64,000 bases of DNA, from positions 1,121,001 to 1,185,000 of the forward strand of contig NC_060022.1 of the NCBI RefSeq assembly GCF_021134715.1, written 5' to 3'. Below the pieces are notes generated by a model that did no database searches, was not told where the DNA came from, and was given only the letters and a program-made list of their open reading frames with translations. How positions within the stretch are numbered: the stretch's first letter is position 1; every line of letters begins with the position of its first letter. This document shows positions 12,450-23,569 of the stretch, in pieces. The DNA is from Daphnia pulex. Taxonomy: Eukaryota > Arthropoda > Branchiopoda > Diplostraca > Daphniidae. The translations under genes were made by a program, and so were the position numbers.

Positions 12450-15400
12450 ATGCGTTTGATATTCATCCGATTAATTTTATTTCTGCTCGCCTCCAATGGG
12501 ATGAGCGACGGACACAGGATCGATCCTTTCCTCAATCCCCTCCACTACGACCTGGTCCTGTTGCCCGTCATCAGCGGCGGCAGCCCGCGATTGTGCGGCC
12601 ACGTTTACATCGACGTCCAGCCGACCAGGACGACCAATTTGATCACGTTCCACGCAGTCGAGCTCACCATCATCGACGTCAGCGTGCGGAGTGTCGGGAA
12701 CGAAACGGCCGCTGTCAATTCGGCCATCGACGACCGATTTCTCCAGCTGGAGGATCTCTGCTTCTCAGGTCTTTTCGTTCAAACCTCCAAGGAATTTCAG
12801 ACGATCCAGGAGGTGCCGGAGCGGGAGCAAATGAGCATAGTTCTCAAACAGGTTTTGCTCAAGGGTCACAAGTACCGCATCGGTTTGTATTACCTGGGCA
12901 AGGTTAGAGAGGATTCCAGAGGATTTTACAGAGCCAATTACAAGAATGACGTCACTTCCTGCTGCCACCAAGGGTAAGAAAATAATTCCTTGAATTGACT
13001 TTTGAATTTTAAAATTTTAAATGATTGGATTTTTAGTTGGTTCGGTGGAACGCAAATGCAAGCGACCGACGCCCGTCGAGTTCTTCCCTGCCTGGACGAG
13101 CCGGGATTAAAAATGACTTTTGACGTGGTTGTCGGTCACAGCAACGCCATGACGGCCCTGTCCAACATGCCCGAAATTTCCAGCCGTGCCATGTAAGTCC
13201 CTGGCGATCTGTCATGCCAAAATTGACCTTTTCTCCTTATACATCGATGGTCCTATATAACGGTGAAAAGTTGCGCGTTAATGTGTGTGTTAACTTTGAT
13301 GTTACAAAAGGACAACCACGCGCGATTGGATGTGGACGTCATTTTCACGGTCGCCGCCCATGCCCACCTATTTATTGGCCATGTTCGTGACGGACTATGA
13401 GAGTTTGGAGACGATTTATCAGTTGGACGGCGACCGGTCCGTCAAGTTGCGCTTCTGGGGACGGCCGGACCAGCTGCCCCATCTAAAGGAATCCATGGCG
13501 GTCGCCGGCGACCTGCTCAACTATTTGGTGAAATACGTCCGTCAGCCGTTCACTTTACCCAAAATTGATTTTATAACCGCGCCAATTCAACTCCATTTCG
13601 AGGCCATGGAGAACTGGGGTCTCATCCTCTTTCGGTATAATCAATTGATTGATATAAATTTTATTATAAATCTAATTGAATTGAACTTTAAATAGGGAAA
13701 ACCGACTTTATCACAACAAGGAAACTGACAGCGAGGACGACCGTTTTACTCTCATTCAAATAATGGCGCACGAATTGGCGCATCAGTTTTTCGGCAACTT
13801 GGTGACAAATTGATTGAAATTTATAATTTTCCAATGAGAAATTAATTCATTTTTTTTTAATTAAAAGGTTACTTCCAATTGGTGGAGTGACATTTGGTTT
13901 AATGAAGGCATGAGTTCACTCTTCGAGATGGAATTAACCGATTATGTCTGAATAATTTTCAAAATCAAATACCGTAATAATTTAAACTGCAACTACAATT
14001 TGCTGTTTAGGCAATGCCAAACGACACGTATCGTTGTGAGGCCGAACGCCACAAATCCATTCGATCCGCCATGAAATTCGAAGAGGAGCGAACAGAACCG
14101 CTGACGGTCATCCGACAAGTGGAGACGGCCGAAGAAGCTGAAAAGATGTTTGATCCACTTTCCTACAGTAAAGGTAATAGGAAATTAATTTAGTTTTTTT
14201 TTTCTGACACACAAAAATACTCAAAATCTGTCGTAGGAAGTGGTTTATTCCTGATGTTACGCAATTTCGTTGGACATGAGAAATTCAGAAACGCACTCAT
14301 CACTTACATGGATCGCTAGTTAGTCACATTTAATTGATAATAATAATTAATTACGAATCACAAATTATTTAACCTCTTTTTCAATTCGTAATTCACTTAA
14401 ACGACTTGTTTTTTATTCACACAGTCAATTCCAGAGTGTCAACAGTCGAAATTTCATGGAGATTTTGAACGAGCAACTGCACCAGGACCGCGAATTTGGC
14501 CGGACGATGAACGTCACGAAGATCATGAATTCTTGGACCCATCAGCCGAGTTATCCGATCGTTCGTTGCTCTCTGGCCGGCAACGGGCGAATTCGGCTGT
14601 CTCAGATGCCGTTTCCGTTACTCCGAAGCAATTCATCACAGGTCAATGCCTTGTGGTGGATCCCCATCGCCATGACGGATGGCAGACGGCCAGATTTCAC
14701 CCGAGAAGGGACATATCCGAGAGTTTGGCTCACGCCCGAACGTCCGACTTTGGAGATTCCTTATTTCCCTCAGGTGTTGAACCGAGACGGACCAGCAGAA
14801 GACCAAGAACCGGACACTTGGATTCTCGTCAACGGCCAATTCGCCATCTACGGTCGAGTGTTGTACGACAAAGCCAATTGGCGACTGATCTCCAATCAGC
14901 TGATGCTCAATCACACCGTCATCCCGAAAGTGACTCGGGCTCAATTGATTGACGACGCTTTCACGCTGGCTGGAGCCGGATATTTGGACTATCAAGTGGT
15001 TGTTGAACTCATCGAGTATCTGACTTTGGTCAACGACGAGTTCGTCCAGTCTACCAGTTTATTCCACTTGAAATTGATCCAGGAACGGTCGAGACACAAC
15101 GAATCGCTTTATAATCTGTTCAAGGTTCGCGAACTGACATTCACGATCAAAAGATCATAAATCATTTCATTCATTTTCACAGGAATACACCAGTAGATTC
15201 AAGTTCGAGAAAACCGACCATGGAGAGCCAGGCGACTACAACGACTGGGTTCGAGTTGGTGATCCGCTGGATGGAGTTGGCTGCCTGAACTGGAGTGACG
15301 ACGGTGTGTGTGTCGATCAAGTCATGCGCCTCTTTCACGCTCAAATGGGCGGCTCAATTACCCCCGAAGAGAAAAAGTAACAACTTTGATATGATTTGAG

Positions 15401-16198
15401 TTGAATTGAACCGTTTAAAATGGTCCTACGTATAATTCAGGGCAATGACGGAACATTTGGAGCGCAATTGGTGTGCGGTGATTCGCTACGGTGGCAAGGA
15501 AGAATGGAACTGGGCGTGGCGAGCTAGTCTTTGCGACATGTGGTCGTCACAGCGGACAAAGATTTTATCGGCCATGAGTTGCAGTCAAGATCGTGATCGT
15601 TTGAAACAGCTTCTTTCGCGCGTGTTTTCGCCGACAATCGAACAGGACCCGCACGACACGTTCGCCACCATTGAGAAAATGACGGAAAATCACGTCGCTC
15701 GTTCCATGGTGTTGAACTTTTTGGCGACCAACTGGGAGATCCTAGGGCGACAGTAGGAACACATTTAATTTTAGACTTTTAATGCGTCGGTTTTTTTTTA
15801 AACATTTTGATTTGCGTGGACTTTTAGTTTTAGTTATAGAAGGTCTGGCGATAATTTGAAGCTGCTCACCTCTGCCGCCAAATTTCTGAGTACACCAGAC
15901 GAATTGAAAGAGGTAAATTGTTCATTCAGTTGAGCATCTAATTGGTTTGAAATATACCCAATTCCGCTTTTCTTTATGTGATTTATTCGTCACGAAAAAG
16001 ATGTCCCGGATTTTGTCCGACTTGGAAAATAAAGACAAGAAACTCAATCGCGCTTTCACGAACGGGATTCTGGAGGGTATCCGCAACAATATTCGCTGGG
16101 GTGAGAAGAATTTGGAACAAGTCTATTTGGTTATCGAATCTCGGATAATGACACGTCGTTCGACAAATTCACTCGCCAAGACTAACTGCATTCCCTAA
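12450..16198 (+). CDS. Secreted M1-family zinc aminopeptidase (aminopeptidase N-like)
   Basis: Removes N-terminal residues from peptides; insect relatives work on the gut surface. Exons: 12450-12973, 13037-13192, 13311-13634, 13696-13801, 13868-13945, 14011-14173, 14237-14318, 14425-15124, 15183-15376, 15441-15752, 15840-15912 and 16001-16198. All phases join, giving 969 residues, the usual size for the family. The start ATG at 12450 opens a hydrophobic signal peptide. The exopeptidase motif reads EAMENWG, so the first Gly of the usual GAMEN is Glu. The zinc site is intact: HELAH, then exactly 18 residues, then the Glu of NEGM. The ERAP1-like C-terminal half runs from about residue 560 to the end. 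No hydrophobic GPI-anchor tail is visible, so it is probably soluble and secreted. All but the first 375 coding bases lie inside the giant palindrome and are duplicated at 28513-31886. Confidence 0.92.
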
Positions 16199-16264
16199 GC
16201 TGTTTTGCTGCTTGTCCTGATTTCTTCATCGTTTTTTTATTTTCATAGTTTTTACCGTTTGTTA

Positions 16265-16270
16265 AATAAA
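16265..16270 (+). promoter_or_regulatory. Polyadenylation signal of the aminopeptidase
   Basis: AATAAA lies 67 bases after the aminopeptidase stop codon, in AT-rich sequence. It fits as the poly(A) signal. The mirror copy keeps it at 28441-28446 on the minus strand. Confidence 0.6.
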
Positions 16271-16499
16271 TATGGAAATAATGAAATATTCGGGTATTAC
16301 TTTGCATTTTTAATTGATTATATAATTTATATTCGTATCACAGATAAAGACTGTGAATTTATTTCTCTTTGAATTCGTGTTCTGTTAACGTGTTAATCGT
16401 GTTTTGGTGTTTTGAAAACACATTTTATTTGGCTGCCGATTTTCATAAAATGGCAACGCTGCTTTACAGTTTCCCCGAAAGTACGTCTGCTCGCTTGTT

Positions 16500-18800
16500 C
16501 CCCAAAACGTCAGAATTTTCGTTCGTTCACCTTCATCGTTAGTTATAGTTATAGACAAGTTGGTTAATAGATGTTATTTCTGCATGTGCTAAAGAGTGAA
16601 AGAAACTAAATCGGTAATTGCGAAAATGCCCGTTCTCATTAAGTTTTCTCTTGTTTCTCGGTTGCCCACCTGAGCTGTACCACGCGTCAAGATTTGGATT
16701 TTTCTTCATTTAAACAGGTAAGAGCTTGTGAACCCAAAGAAAGAAATTTAATGTAACCAGTCACTGCTGGAAAGGGAAACCAGTGGCATCCTACAAATCG
16801 GGACTGGCTGTTTGTGTGTGTTCCAAGACTGATTGTGTAATAAAGATCATGTGAGCTGGACAGGACACTTCTAGCTAAGAATCCAAATCAACTACTTTGT
16901 TCACATCTTTTGTTTATCATTTGTCTTCAGGTGTGACAAATTGAAATATGCTGTTGTAGATGAAGTAAATATGCAAGAAATCCTTTGACTAAAACTTGCT
17001 TCTGACGCATTAAACACTTGACCTCTCTGTTGTAGAATTTTCAGTTAAGTCTACACTAGAAATGTGGTTTAAATTAGTTAATTTTCCATTGGTTGGAAGT
17101 TAGAACTGCATTTTTGTAATATTCGAAAAGTTTGCCAACTGTGACTACTTTGTAATATTTATGTAATATCTTCTTATATAATCTTCAAACTTTGTGTCTG
17201 CGTAATAATTCCAAAATCAGGCCCTTCTTGCGAGTCGCAAGCGAAGTATTACTTAAACGTTTCTTTATTCTATCAACGCCTTTGACAATCTTCAGCTGTC
17301 AAATTAGTCAGTTTCAGTTACTTTGCACATCATTGTAAACGTTTGACGGTTGTGTGGTAATTTTTTAGTGATAACTGACGATAACTATTCCACCAACAAA
17401 GCTCACTTGTTAAATTTTCGATAACTGCTTTTGTGTCTACTTCCGGTTTCTAAATTCGTTAATAGTTGTGTAAATATTTGCGTGACGCCAAAAAGATCCA
17501 AATATTCGTGATTCTCATCAAATTTGAGGTCCATTTTAAGTATCAGTTCAAAATATCGGAAAATCGTCCAAAATCGTAAATTTTCCTGACTAGTTCAGGA
17601 AAATTCTCGATTTTGACTAAATTTTGGATTTTGTTAAAAGTATAGTCAATCGACCCCAAATTTTATGGAGATTACGAATTTTGGTTTAATTTGACGTCAG
17701 CTCAATGGTTGAGGCGCTATCGCGCACTTCCGGTTTACTTCCGGAAAATTTGCATGAAACTAGCAAGTGAGCTTTGTTCTATGTATAGTTCTAAGGATTG
17801 AGTGCTAAGTTTTAGCAAACAAAAATGCCCTTTTCAAGTTTTGTGATATCTTAAGACCAGTCCTTCCTTCAAATACTGAGTTTGGGACGTGTCAAATAGA
17901 TGGCGTGTTGATTGTGTCAGTCACGGGCTAATCGGTTTGTTGTCAAAAGTTACGCTAGTTTTTCTTCGAAAATAAACAAATACCAATGAATTCATAGGTA
18001 AATTCGAGTGATTTTTTTTGTAACTTGTCGGTGATGTGTTCTTTTCCGTGTATATGTTGGATAACCTTAACGTTTCTCATCAACTTATTACAGGAGGAAA
18101 CGTAAAAGAGTCGTGCAGCCTACTGTCAACTATTTTGTTCAAAATCATTGTATTTTACTGAATGTGCCATCAAAATGATACAGGTAATAACCAACACTAG
18201 CTTTATTACAGAATTGCTGGAACATATTCTTCTCATCTTTTATTAGGATTCAACATAATTATCTGCTGTGTGTATTGGACTTGCTAGATCACCAACCCCA
18301 GCATGGAACAATCTCTCATTCCATCATCTAGAGAACCTTATCATCTGAATAACTGATCAGTGGTTTCATGTGTAAGTTCACTTCTCATGTCACTGAACTT
18401 TTTCCCTTACAGTCTAATATGTATTTTAAGTTTTGATCTCCACTCCGTCTAATGTTTCAGAGACAATTTCAAGTGCATACTGATAACTGTTTAATTATTC
18501 TTAATTACATCATAGACGTCAAGCACATTGAGGACACAAATTATAAACAAGGTAACTTGTTTTTCTTTATTTTTTTATTTACAGATTCTAAACTGTTGGT
18601 TTCTAAATTTGCATGGCAGACTTTATGAAAAGTCCTGTCATTTCAAGAAAGTCATCAAGGTCCGTTGCTTGCTGACCCATTGGATGCTACCCTTGAATCC
18701 TCCTTATTGACTTCTTTACACAGGACCTCCTGATTTGAGGTATTACTTTCTGTCGCTACAATCTTGCTTGAATATTATTGCCATCCAAATAAATGTTCAT
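16500..18800 (+). ncRNA. Possible spliced long non-coding transcript (left arm)
   Basis: The stretch after the aminopeptidase has no long open frame but contains intron-like pairs with consensus ends. These are a donor at 16718 with an acceptor ending at 16930, and donors at 17999 and 18184 with acceptors ending at 18093 and 18246. An AATAAA sits near 18787. Some further donor-acceptor pairs would give introns under 45 bp, so the exact structure is not reliable. The unit may start near 16500. No protein is recognised. It could also be a decayed gene. Confidence 0.3.
17395..17778 (+). mobile_element. Fold-back MITE-like element A (left arm)
   Basis: The 384-bp element is bounded by perfect 15-bp terminal inverted repeats: AACAAAGCTCACTTG at 17395-17409 and its complement at 17764-17778. 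The interior is itself one long imperfect palindrome; the two halves face each other around ACTAGT near 17590. There is no coding capacity. I could not find a clear target-site duplication. It fits a non-autonomous DNA transposon (MITE), superfamily not determined. Its mirror copy is at 26933-27316. Confidence 0.75.
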
Positions 18801-19203
18801 TCTGCTTACAGAGTAATCCTTCGCTACTGATCATGGACTTCGTCCATTGGTGAAAACCGACGCGAGAATGCTGTAATTGAAGACTGATAAATTGTGTAGT
18901 TAGATAAAATTATCAGTGCATATCTGGGCTCCCTTCTTTTCTGTGGCCCCGTTTCCCTAACTAACCACTAACCAACGCCCGCCGGTGGTCACTCACCCGC
19001 TGTGAAACCAGGAGGAGGGGAGGGCTCTGGTCGAACGGGGACTTGGAAGGCGCATGATCCGATGAAAACTTTTGGAGGGTCATGAGTCTAACCCGGAAGC
19101 CTAGTATGACTACATCTCCCCAGTAAAACTTGCCTCGTACTTCTCTCTTCTTCTCGGTCCAGATAAATATCTCTGGGGGCCGTAGACATATCCTATAACA
19201 GCA

Positions 19204-19639
19204 TGTGCGAGTTAAACAAAGCAACCCACTACCCAATGAAACAAAAAGCCATGGTTTATTACTTGCGCAAATCTCCGTCAGTCAAGTTACAAATTTTTCT
19301 AATTCAACAACTCGCGTAGAATTTTGCATCTAGTCTATTAGTGCAAATCGCGATTCCATGTGTTTGGTAGTTAAGAAAATGGTTGTTTAAAAAACAAACA
19401 ATGGGGTGTTCTGTGTAGCCAAAAAAACTCACCATTGTTTGTTTTTTTAAACAACCATCTTCTTAACTACCAATCACATAGGATCGCTATTTGCACCAGT
19501 AGACTAGATCCAAAATTCGACAGAAGTTGATGAGTTTGAAAAATTTGTAACTTGACTGACCCAGATTTCCGCAAAACTAAACCATCGCTTTTTGTCTCAT
19601 TGCCGCAGCGGTGGTGGCGGGTTGCGTTTAACTCGTACA
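19204..19639 (+). mobile_element. Fold-back MITE-like element B (left arm)
   Basis: This is a 436-bp imperfect palindrome. Its ends read TGTGCGAGTTAAAC and, in reverse complement, TGTACGAGTTAAAC. Matching blocks continue inward (cAACCC, the AAAAAGC blocks, GTCAAGTTACAAATTTTT, CTAGTCTA). They end in a near-perfect hairpin at about 19370-19480 built on GGTTGTTTAAAAAACAAACA. There is no open frame. It looks like a fold-back non-autonomous DNA element. The mirror copy is at 25083-25518. Confidence 0.75.
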
Positions 19640-19729
19640 GAAGAAAAACGTCTTGAACCGGACGCTGTGTTTATTGAATTTTTTTAACATTTTTAAAAGA
19701 AAATAAAACAAATTGGTTCATACAACGTA

Positions 19730-21151
19730 TTTATTTTGATTTATTACACATGGTTAAGGTAATTGGTTTTTAGGGTTGAGGGTATAAATTTAGGGGTTAG
19801 TAGGTGTATGTTTTCGGGGTTTGAAGGATTGGAAGGTATATGTTTGTGGGGTTTGGAGATTAATTGGTAGGGCAACATTTGTATGGTAATAGATTAACTG
19901 AATTTTTATCCAAACTTGAAATATCCTCCCTCCCCCCTCCAACATCCTCCACTTTCCTTTCCCAATCCCGGAAACATGTTTATTATTTGTTGACATAAAC
20001 ATCCCAAATTTTTTTTTTTGCTTCTGAACTTATAAACTGCAATAGTCGCGATGACAATTTAACAAAATATGATGCAACTTCGGTAACACAACATCAGCAC
20101 CAAGGAACGGCCAATTGAACTTGATGTAGAAAGATCTTTCACCATCATAGGCTGCAACAACGTGCCACATCGGACAGCAACTACACGAACATACATGATC
20201 AACCTATAACCGAAATGAAATGAATTAAATAATCTTCAGCATCAATGGAAATGCTGTCAATTAAAAGACGAATAAATGTCACTTTATGTTATTTACAAGA
20301 ATTAGAGCCCTCAGCTGGCTGCGTCAAATCCATGTGTAAGTTGGGCAGCAACAAAGAAGCTCAAACTCCACCAGGGTGTTAATCCTATTTAGAAAAAAAC
20401 AAAAAAACAACTCAATTACTATCAAGCAACAATTTCTCAAATGACAAAACATTTTGATCGAAGTTAAGTTAAACTACAAAATCCTTCAGAATAAATGTTG
20501 CAAAGGAATGTACAGTTAGCAAGCTTTTCAAAGGTTCAATTTCTACAACTGAAATAGGTTGAAGAGATAGGCACTAACTAAATCTGTAGTCTCACAGTTA
20601 GAAAGTTGAACATTACATTTACCTGAATTGTTCTGAAGTGTTTCTGACAAACATGAAGCTGGTACAGGAAAAAGAGACATTTTGGCAAAATGTTCAGCTG
20701 CTCAGGCCACATGATCAGATGAAATTGCCATGTAGAAATTATAGGCTGTTACCAGATACCGGGGTGTTAATCCTATTTTTAAAAAAACAAAAAAAAACAA
20801 CTCAATTACTATCAAGCAACAACTTCTCAAATGAAAAAACATTTTGATCGAAGTTAAGTTAAACTACAAAATCCTTCAGAATAAATGTTGCAAAGGAATG
20901 CACAGTTGGCAAGCTTTTCAAAGGTTCAATTTCCACAACTGAAATAGGTTGAAGAGATAGGCACTAACTAAATCTGTAGTCTCACAGTTAGAAGTTGAAC
21001 ATTATATTTACCTGAATTGTTCTGAAGTGTTTCTGACAAACGTGAAGCTGGTACAGGAAAAAGAGACATTTTGGCAAAATGTTCAGCTGCTCAGGCCACA
21101 TGATCAGATGAAATTGCCATGTAGAAATTATAGGCTGATACCAGATAAATA
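19730..21151 (-). ncRNA. Possible spliced non-coding transcript with duplicated exon (left arm)
   Basis: This is the mirror of the right-arm unit at 23570-25010, where the splice sites are listed. No convincing open frame spans the exons. AATAAA signals lie near 19730-19745 on the minus strand. Confidence 0.35.
20374..21150. repeat. 388-bp tandem duplication (left arm)
   Basis: Two head-to-tail copies (about 20374-20761 and 20762-21150) are nearly identical, apart from A/T-run length and a few base changes. Each copy contains one exon-like block with a splice donor and acceptor on the minus strand, so this looks like an exon-plus-intron duplication. It is present in both arms and therefore predates the large inverted duplication. 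Confidence 0.85.
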
Positions 21152-22162
21152 CCTAAATTCACACACAAATAATTAACACAGTCACATCCAAGAATCTTAA
21201 GAGCAATTACCATTATTACGAATAAAAATGTCAAGAAAGGAAAGTACGCCGTATTAAGTATCCAATCCAACGATACGTTTTCAACATGTGGCTTCCAATC
21301 AGTGTTTTAAGAAATGGCGGAATTTCGTCTTGAGTAACGAAGACACTCGCGCCATCTAGCAGACATAATTGATAATTTTAGCAACCTAGTGATATCCAAT
21401 ATATTCCTTAGGCACTCGGAAGACTGGACGGAATGGAAGTAACATTTTTTTTTTTTCAAAACTACTTTAAAATCAATTTAGCAAATCTTTACATAATTGC
21501 GGAAAAATTACTGAATTATTAATCCCTAAGGCCCCTAAGGTGAATGAGTAGCAGTACAAGAGCCAATCTACAACCTGTATCTGTGAAGTGTGAATTCATA
21601 TCACATGTAGTTAGCTTACATCTGTAAAGGATATGCTGTGCTGGAACTCTGTGGCTGGAATGTTTTAAATTGTGGTGATGCAAAGTAGCAGTTCTTCCAG
21701 GATGCTGTTGGACAAAGTGATAACAGCCCCAAGACATCTTCCAGGATTTCATTTCGTCTTTAGAAAGAAGAGTACTGAGTATGCTGACTGCAAACTCTTG
21801 ATTACCATGTGTGATGCATAGATCTATTTCAGTAATATGTGTGGTTAGTTGTAGTCTGTGGTTGTATTGACTTAAACCATACCTGTTGTGATCTCCTGAA
21901 ATGATAAATTGTTGATGTTTCTTCTTACATTGTTTTCTGGCTTTTTGCCAGGACTAGAAGCTGTTGCTGGTGAACTGACTGGTTCACTGGAATTTCAGAT
22001 ACTCATGTCAAAGTGTGTCATAGAATCATTTTGCAGCTTCTTTTCGTAAAATTATTCATGAACTATTTCGCTTTTCTATACGAATCTTGCTTTACTGAAA
22101 GCAACTGCAGCACAAACTTCTTGAATGATCCCAAGCTCCCACTGCCCAAACACTTGTTGACG

Positions 22163-22558
22163 AGTTAACGTTTACGAGACAGTCCAGACTCGTTTCGTTA
22201 GCCGTATTGTGTTGTGTTGCCTGCAAAGATTAAGGCCTGAAGGGTCGTCGCTATGCTATTGCAACGTCAGGCCGCTAGGTGCGCTGCAGTCTGACGTTGC
22301 GCTGGAGTTCTATTGAAGGGTATTTTTAAAAATATTTAAAAAAGGGGTTCTTATGTCGTTGGAGTTCTACTGTCGTTGGAGTTCTACTATCGCATACAAA
22401 GAAATTTTAAAAAATTAATTAAAATATTTGGGTTCTATTGTCGCCTTGTCGGTGGAGTTCTTCTCGCAACGTCAGACTGCAGCGCACCTAGCGGCAAGGC
22501 GTTGCAATAACCAAAATAACCTCAGCAACGCTAAGACCCTAAACGTTAACTGTCAACA
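22163..22558. repeat. Diverged core (spacer) of the giant palindrome
   Basis: This is the non-identical centre between the arms. It still carries shorter inverted matches: a block of about 31 bp at about 22271-22302 (GCCGCTAGGTGCGCTGCAG and following) faces its complement at about 22464-22495. GCAACGTCAG and CTGACGTTGC form a local hairpin at 22260-22300. A short unit resembling GTCGTTGGAGTTCTACT recurs about four times across 22307-22460. The flanking 50-80 bases on each side are partly alignable with indels. There is no gene. Confidence 0.8.
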
Positions 22559-23569
22559 CGTCAACAAGTGTTTGGGCAGTGGGAGCTTGGGATCATTCAA
22601 GAAGTTTGTGCTGCAGTTGCTTTCAGTAAAGCAAGATTCGTATAGAAAAGCGAAATAGTTCATGAATAATTTTACGAAAAGAAGCTGCAAAATGATTCTA
22701 TGACACACTTTGACATGAGTATCTGAAATTCCAGTGAACCAGTCAGTTCACCAGCAACAGCTTCTAGTCCTGGCAAAAAGCCAGAAAACAATGTAAGAAG
22801 AAACATCAACAATTTATCATTTCAGGAGATCACAACAGGTATGGTTTAAGTCAATACAACCACAGACTACAACTAACCACACATATTACTGAAATAGATC
22901 TATGCATCACACATGGTAATCAAGAGTTTGCAGTCAGCATACTCAGTACTCTTCTTTCTAAAGACGAAATGAAATCCTGGAAGATGTCTTGGGGCTGTTA
23001 TCACTTTGTCCAACAGCATCCTGGAAGAACTGCTACTTTGCATCACCACAATTTAAAACATTCCAGCCACAGAGTTCCAGCACAGCATATCCTTTACAGA
23101 TGTAAGCTAACTACATGTGATATGAATTCACACTTCACAGATACAGGTTGTAGATTGGCTCTTGTACTGCTACTCATTCACCTTAGGGGCCTTAGGGATT
23201 AATAATTCAGTAATTTTTCCGCAATTATGTAAAGATTTGCTAAATTGATTTTAAAGTAGTTTTGAAAAAAAAAAAAATGTTACTTCCATTCCGTCCAGTC
23301 TTCCGAGTGCCTAAGGAATATATTGGATATCACTAGGTTGCTAAAATTATCAATTATGTCTGCTAGATGGCGCGAGTGTCTTCGTTACTCAAGACGAAAT
23401 TCCGCCATTTCTTAAAACACTGATTGGAAGCCACATGTTGAAAACGTATCGTTGGATTGGATACTTAATACGGCGTACTTTCCTTTCTTGACATTTTTAT
23501 TCGTAATAATGGTAATTGCTCTTAAGATTCTTGGATGTGACTGTGTTAATTATTTGTGTGTGAATTTAG

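Larger units (their letters stand above)
12825..22162 (+). repeat. Left arm of a 19-kb inverted repeat (giant palindrome)
   Basis: This stretch reappears as its reverse complement at 22559-31886. Left position x pairs with 44711 - x over the gene portion, shifting to 44722 and 44721 - x nearer the centre because of small indels. The differences I could find by eye are a base change at 12839 (synonymous in the aminopeptidase), one at 16465, an 11-bp block at about 18744-18754 present only here, one change at 19667, and a further 1-bp shift between 20 and 21.7 kb. The arm holds the aminopeptidase body, two fold-back elements and probable non-coding transcripts. Confidence 0.97.

Noticed and set aside
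22969-23202. 77-residue open frame repeated in both arms (also 21519-21752, minus)
   Set aside because: Identical in both arms only because the arms are identical. It has no recognisable domain, signal peptide or codon bias, and may be part of a non-coding transcript.
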